Source: Advenella incenata | GTDB taxonomy: Bacteria > Pseudomonadota > Gammaproteobacteria > Burkholderiales > Burkholderiaceae_B | Length of the DNA: 64,000 nt | NCBI RefSeq assembly: GCF_004217095.1 | Contig: NZ_SHKO01000001.1 | Location: 868,001-932,000 of the forward strand | Reading direction: 5' to 3' | Shown here: piece by piece, positions 60,856 to 64,000 of the stretch | Layout of the letters: each line of letters starts with the position of its first letter | Numbering within the stretch: the stretch's first letter is position 1 | Position numbers and translations under genes: made by a program | Notes under the pieces: generated by a model | The model's database searches: none | What the model was told of the DNA's origin: nothing | The model's input: the letters and a program-made list of their open reading frames with translations, nothing else

Positions 60856-61770
60856 TTACAGCAATGTACCGCCCAGCGAGCCGGCTACCAGCAGGCTGCC
60901 GGTCCAGATGTTGGCGCGAAACAGCGCAAAGCTGCGCTCCGGTTTCTGTATGTCAAAGGTAGACAGCTGCCAATAGAAATGCACGGCAATAGCCAGCATG
61001 GATGCGTAATAAAGCCAACCGAACCCCAACATAATGCCGGGCACGGTCCACAAGATAACGGTGGCGGTGTAAAACCCGATGAGCCAGGTCAAGCCCTGGT
61101 CCCTGAAGCGCAGCGCGGTGGAGCGCAGCCCCAGTTGTTCGTCGTCCTTCATATCGGTATAGGCATAGATGGTGTCGTAGCCGATCTGCCACGTGACCGC
61201 GCCCATCCACATGAGAACGGCAGCCAGCGGTACGTTATTGGTGGTGTCGGACCAGGCCATCAGCATTCCCCAATTGAAAGCGATGCCCAGCACCAATTGC
61301 GGCCAGTAGGTAAAGCGCTTGCATAATGGGTAGATGAACACCAGCGGCACCAGGGCCACAGCCAGCCAGCGGCTGTAGCTATTGATGAAAAACAGCAGCA
61401 GGGCGGCCGCCACCAATTGTGCGACCAGAAAGATAATGGCCTGTTTGAGCGAGATCTGGCCGTTGGTCAATGGGCGAAAACGGGTGCGTTCCACATGCTT
61501 GTCGAAGTCGCGATCACAAATGTCGTTGATAGTGCAGCCCACGCTGCGCATGAGCAAGGCGCCCAGGCAGAAAACCACAAGGCGCAGCAGTGTGGGCACG
61601 CCGTGCTGGGCCTGGATCAGTGCCGCGATGCAGGGCAACAGCGTGAGCCAGGTGCCTACAGGACGGTCCAGTCGGCACAGCCGCGCATACGGACGCCAGG
61701 CCGTGGGCAGATAATGTTCCACCCAGTCGTTGTGGTGAATGTCGTTAAGATCAGAGTGAGTGCTGGTCAT
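60856..61770 (-). CDS. ubiA: 4-hydroxybenzoate polyprenyltransferase UbiA
   Basis: 304 residues from the ATG at 61770, preferred over one at 61791 since the family begins near a hydrophilic N-terminus before RPYARLCRLDRPVGTWLTLLP. Both Asp-rich motifs are present: NDICDRDFDKHVERTRFRPL and DTIYAYTDMKDDEQLGLRS, which bind Mg2+ and the prenyl diphosphate. Eight or nine membrane helices are visible. The enzyme attaches the polyprenyl chain to 4-hydroxybenzoate in ubiquinone synthesis at the inner membrane. No other ubi gene is adjacent. Confidence 0.95.
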   Translation of the reverse strand: MTSTHSDLNDIHHNDWVEHYLPTAWRPYARLCRLDRPVGTWLTLLPCIAALIQAQHGVPTLLRLVVFCLGALLMRSVGCTINDICDRDFDKHVERTRFRPLTNGQISLKQAIIFLVAQLVAAALLLFFINSYSRWLAVALVPLVFIYPLCKRFTYWPQLVLGIAFNWGMLMAWSDTTNNVPLAAVLMWMGAVTWQIGYDTIYAYTDMKDDEQLGLRSTALRFRDQGLTWLIGFYTATVILWTVPGIMLGFGWLYYASMLAIAVHFYWQLSTFDIQKPERSFALFRANIWTGSLLVAGSLGGTLL

Positions 61771-62055
61771 TGTATGTGCTGAGCATCGCAAGGGTTCGCG
61801 AGGTATTTGATTCTGAAAAGAGGATTTTAAAGGTTTTGCCGGCCAAGGGGGCTGTGCGGGTGATGCGGCGCAATTTCCTGCAACGCTGGCAGTGGTTTTG
61901 GCTGTCAGGGCCCGCTTTGTGGATACAATCAGAGTCCCGCGGTATGGTGTTGCCAGTCATGCCTGCCAGTCAACATCGCCGTCTGTTGTGCGTGGGCGCC
62001 TCGCTTTGAGTCGGTCTTCTCGCAATTGCGGCGCTCACTCTATCCAAAACAGATT

Positions 62056-62556
62056 ATGTTCAGTTTCGATCATTCTTCCGGCTTTGAGTCGGTGCCGGCC
62101 ATGTACGATACACTGGTTTCCCAGGCGCGCTCGCTGTTTGACGGCGAGCCCAGCCATATTGCCAACGCGGCCAATCTGGCGGCGCTGGTGTATCACACCG
62201 TGCCCGATCTGAACTGGGCCGGCTTTTATTTTTACGACGGCAACGAGTTGGTGCTGGGGCCGTTCCAGGGGAAGATTGCCTGTGTGCGTATTGCGATGGG
62301 AAAAGGCGTATGCGGCACGGCTGCCGCGACCGGCCAGGCTCAGCTTGTGCCTGACGTATTTGCCTTTGCTGGCCATATTGCCTGCGATGCGGCATCCCGC
62401 TCGGAAGTTGTCATTCCCTTGTTCAGGGACGATAAACTGATCGGTGTCTGGGATGTGGACAGCCCCAAGCCCGACCGTTTTACCCAAGAGGATAAAGCCG
62501 GTATGCAGGCGCTGTGCCAGGTGTGGCTGGATGCTTGCGGCGGCGCCAAAGCGTAG
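62056..62556 (+). CDS. msrC: free methionine-(R)-sulfoxide reductase (GAF domain)
   Basis: 166 residues from the ATG at 62056; an upstream start at 62026 adds ten residues. The GAF fold carries NWAGFYFYDGNELVLGPFQG, then the three family cysteines in GKIACVRI, KGVCGTAA and GHIACDAAS, and the strand SEVVIPLF followed by GVWDVDSP. These match fRMsr/MsrC enzymes that reduce free Met-R-sulfoxide in the cytoplasm with thioredoxin. The gene stands alone between ubiA (divergent, about 285 bp gap with promoters only) and an antiporter gene. Confidence 0.9.
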   Translation: MFSFDHSSGFESVPAMYDTLVSQARSLFDGEPSHIANAANLAALVYHTVPDLNWAGFYFYDGNELVLGPFQGKIACVRIAMGKGVCGTAAATGQAQLVPDVFAFAGHIACDAASRSEVVIPLFRDDKLIGVWDVDSPKPDRFTQEDKAGMQALCQVWLDACGGAKA

Positions 62557-62668
62557 CCTGCTCGGATCGTGCACAGATAAACCCTTATTTGCCTGTGTTT
62601 CGATTGAAATGTTCATGGAGATGTCCGTAAAATCCCCCCATTTCGTTAGTAACAAATAAAGGATAATA

Positions 62669-63970
62669 ATGCCGGACAAGATCGAGTTGATCGCAACGGT
62701 GCTGTTTGCGATCGCCATTGTGCACACCTTTTCGGTGCCGTTTTTTGCCAGAAGAGCACATCGGGGCGGGCCGCACTCAGGCTTGTGGCATGCCTTTTCC
62801 GAAGTGGAGGCCGTATTCGGCTTGTGGGCGGCCATTCTGATCATCTTCATGGGCGTGACCGGCGGCCTGGACAGCGCCGTCAAATATATGGACAGCCGAA
62901 ACTTTACCGAGCCGCTGTTCGTATTTGCGATCATGGTTGTTGCTGCCAGCCGGCCTATCCTGGTCATGGTCGGCACAACGGTGCGCTTTCTGGCTCGTGT
63001 GCTGCCACTGCAGACCTCCATCGCCACCTTTTTGCTGACCCTGACGCTGGTGCCGCTGGCCGGCTCGTTTATTACCGAACCGGCGGCGATGACGCTGGCC
63101 GCCTTGCTGCTCAAGCGCGCGTTCTTTGATCACAGCAGCCATACCCGGTTCAAATACATGGCCGTGGGCGTGCTGTTTGTCAATATTTCCATCGGTGGAG
63201 TGCTTACTTCCTATGCCGCGCCGCCGGTGCTGATGGTCGCGGGCACATTTGGCTGGGATACCGTGTACATGGCCACCCATTTCGGCTGGAAAGCGGCGCT
63301 TGCGGTGGTGATCAACGCCAGCGTGCTTACTTTCTTGATGCGCAAGGAGCTGGTGGTGGCCGGCGAGCACGCGAATGAGCAGACCCGGAGCAATAGCGAC
63401 GAACGTGCGCCAATACCGTGGTTTGTCATTCTGATTCATCTGGCGTTTCTGGCCAGCATTGTGATTTTCGCGCACCATCCGGCTGTGTTCATCGGGTTGA
63501 TGATGCTGTTTGTTGGCTATTGCACTGCCTACGAACACTATCAGGACAAGCTGATGATCAAAGAGGCACTGATGGTAGCGTTCTTTCTGGCCGGCCTGAT
63601 TGTGCTGGGTGGGCTGCAGCAATGGTGGCTGCAGGATCTGCTTGCCGGGCTGTCGCCCGCGATGCTGTACTGGGGCGCAACGGCATTGACGGCAATTACT
63701 GATAACGCAGCATTAACCTATCTGGGCTCCCTGGTGGAAGGCACCAACGAGGTCTGGCGCTATATGCTGGTTGCCGGCGCGGTGACCGGCGGTGGTCTGA
63801 CCGTGATCGCCAATGCACCCAATCCGGCGGGCTTTTCCATCCTCAAGGGGTGTTTTCCCGATGAGGCGATCTCGCCCAAATACCTGCTGCTGGCAGCGCT
63901 GATTCCGACGCTGGTAGCCGCGGCCATGTTTTTGCTGCCTGTGCAACTTCTGGGAAATACAGGCTTGTAA
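62669..63970 (+). CDS. putative Na+/H+ antiporter (DUF1504-type membrane protein)
   Basis: 433 residues with about 11-12 hydrophobic helices. It resembles the family annotated as putative Na+/H+ antiporter: the N-terminus IELIATVLFAIAIVHTFSVPFFA, the HSGLWHAFSEVEAVFGLWA loop, the EPAAMTLAALLL helix, and conserved acidic residues in ITDNAALTYLGSL near the C-terminus. No experimental function is known to me for close members. AGGA lies seven bases before the ATG. It ends just before the window edge and is complete. Confidence 0.75.
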   Translation: MPDKIELIATVLFAIAIVHTFSVPFFARRAHRGGPHSGLWHAFSEVEAVFGLWAAILIIFMGVTGGLDSAVKYMDSRNFTEPLFVFAIMVVAASRPILVMVGTTVRFLARVLPLQTSIATFLLTLTLVPLAGSFITEPAAMTLAALLLKRAFFDHSSHTRFKYMAVGVLFVNISIGGVLTSYAAPPVLMVAGTFGWDTVYMATHFGWKAALAVVINASVLTFLMRKELVVAGEHANEQTRSNSDERAPIPWFVILIHLAFLASIVIFAHHPAVFIGLMMLFVGYCTAYEHYQDKLMIKEALMVAFFLAGLIVLGGLQQWWLQDLLAGLSPAMLYWGATALTAITDNAALTYLGSLVEGTNEVWRYMLVAGAVTGGGLTVIANAPNPAGFSILKGCFPDEAISPKYLLLAALIPTLVAAAMFLLPVQLLGNTGL

Positions 63971-64000
63971 ATTGCGATAAAATAAGGGGTTAATTTGGGG

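Noticed and set aside
62035-63114. 359-residue minus-strand open frame across msrC and the antiporter gene
   Set aside because: Antisense to two recognisable genes, without start signals or known domains.

Overview
The window looks like a chromosome segment of a betaproteobacterium, most likely an Alcaligenaceae member (Bordetella/Advenella type). The pointers are solitary Bug/TctC solute receptors, a trifunctional PutA, UbiA, and a Burkholderiales-style type VI secretion (T6SS) gene set with a TssQ-like lipoprotein. The genus is an inference; no rRNA or other marker gene is present. No tRNA, rRNA or CRISPR array was seen.

1-12.3 kb is a foreign, visibly AT-rich accessory region. It starts with nearly gene-free DNA holding a phage-type repressor-like ORF and a 3' fragment of a crotonyl-CoA carboxylase/reductase gene. 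A three-gene minus-strand operon follows (6188->2784): a restriction-endonuclease-fold effector, a small middle component and an SMC/Rad50-like ATPase. This matches the ABC-three-component (ABC-3C) conflict-system layout and is the best candidate for an anti-phage system here. An orphan HigA-type antitoxin comes next, then a tightly coupled operon of three different tyrosine recombinases plus a small HTH/coiled-coil protein (12307->7267), probably the mobility module. Just beyond it lies an AraC-family gene that has lost its N-terminal half.

12.75-23.0 kb is a catabolic block between two 146-bp direct repeats (12756-12901 and 22877-23022, about 97% identical). One operon holds two Bug receptors, a PaaI-type thioesterase, a single-chain acyl-CoA carboxylase (BC-BCCP-CT) and a double class III CoA-transferase, with a divergent LysR regulator. 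The repeats carry the 3' end of the araC gene, a terminator and the 3' end of a pheC-like gene, so recombination between them would rejoin araC and pheC.

23-37 kb is ordinary metabolism and transport: a PheC-like periplasmic dehydratase, a family 6 DNA glycosylase, a NitT/TauT-type ABC transporter followed by a tartrate/D-malate dehydrogenase, an asparaginase, an aldo/keto reductase, a GntP permease, a DMT exporter, a LysR regulator and the proline symporter PutP.

37.5-56.6 kb is a T6SS locus: tssG, tssH, an FHA protein, a TssQ-like lipoprotein, tssJ-K-L-M, tagF, a pseudokinase/PEGA membrane protein and an unexpected TRAP-type periplasmic receptor. tssA, B, C, D, E, F and I are absent, so the system is split or incomplete. 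A SAM methyltransferase gene sits inside.

56.6-64 kb holds putA, ubiA, msrC and a putative Na+/H+ antiporter. putA and putP are 23 kb apart, yet their promoters carry the same three-box GTTAAC operator layout, which argues for joint control by the PutA DNA-binding domain.
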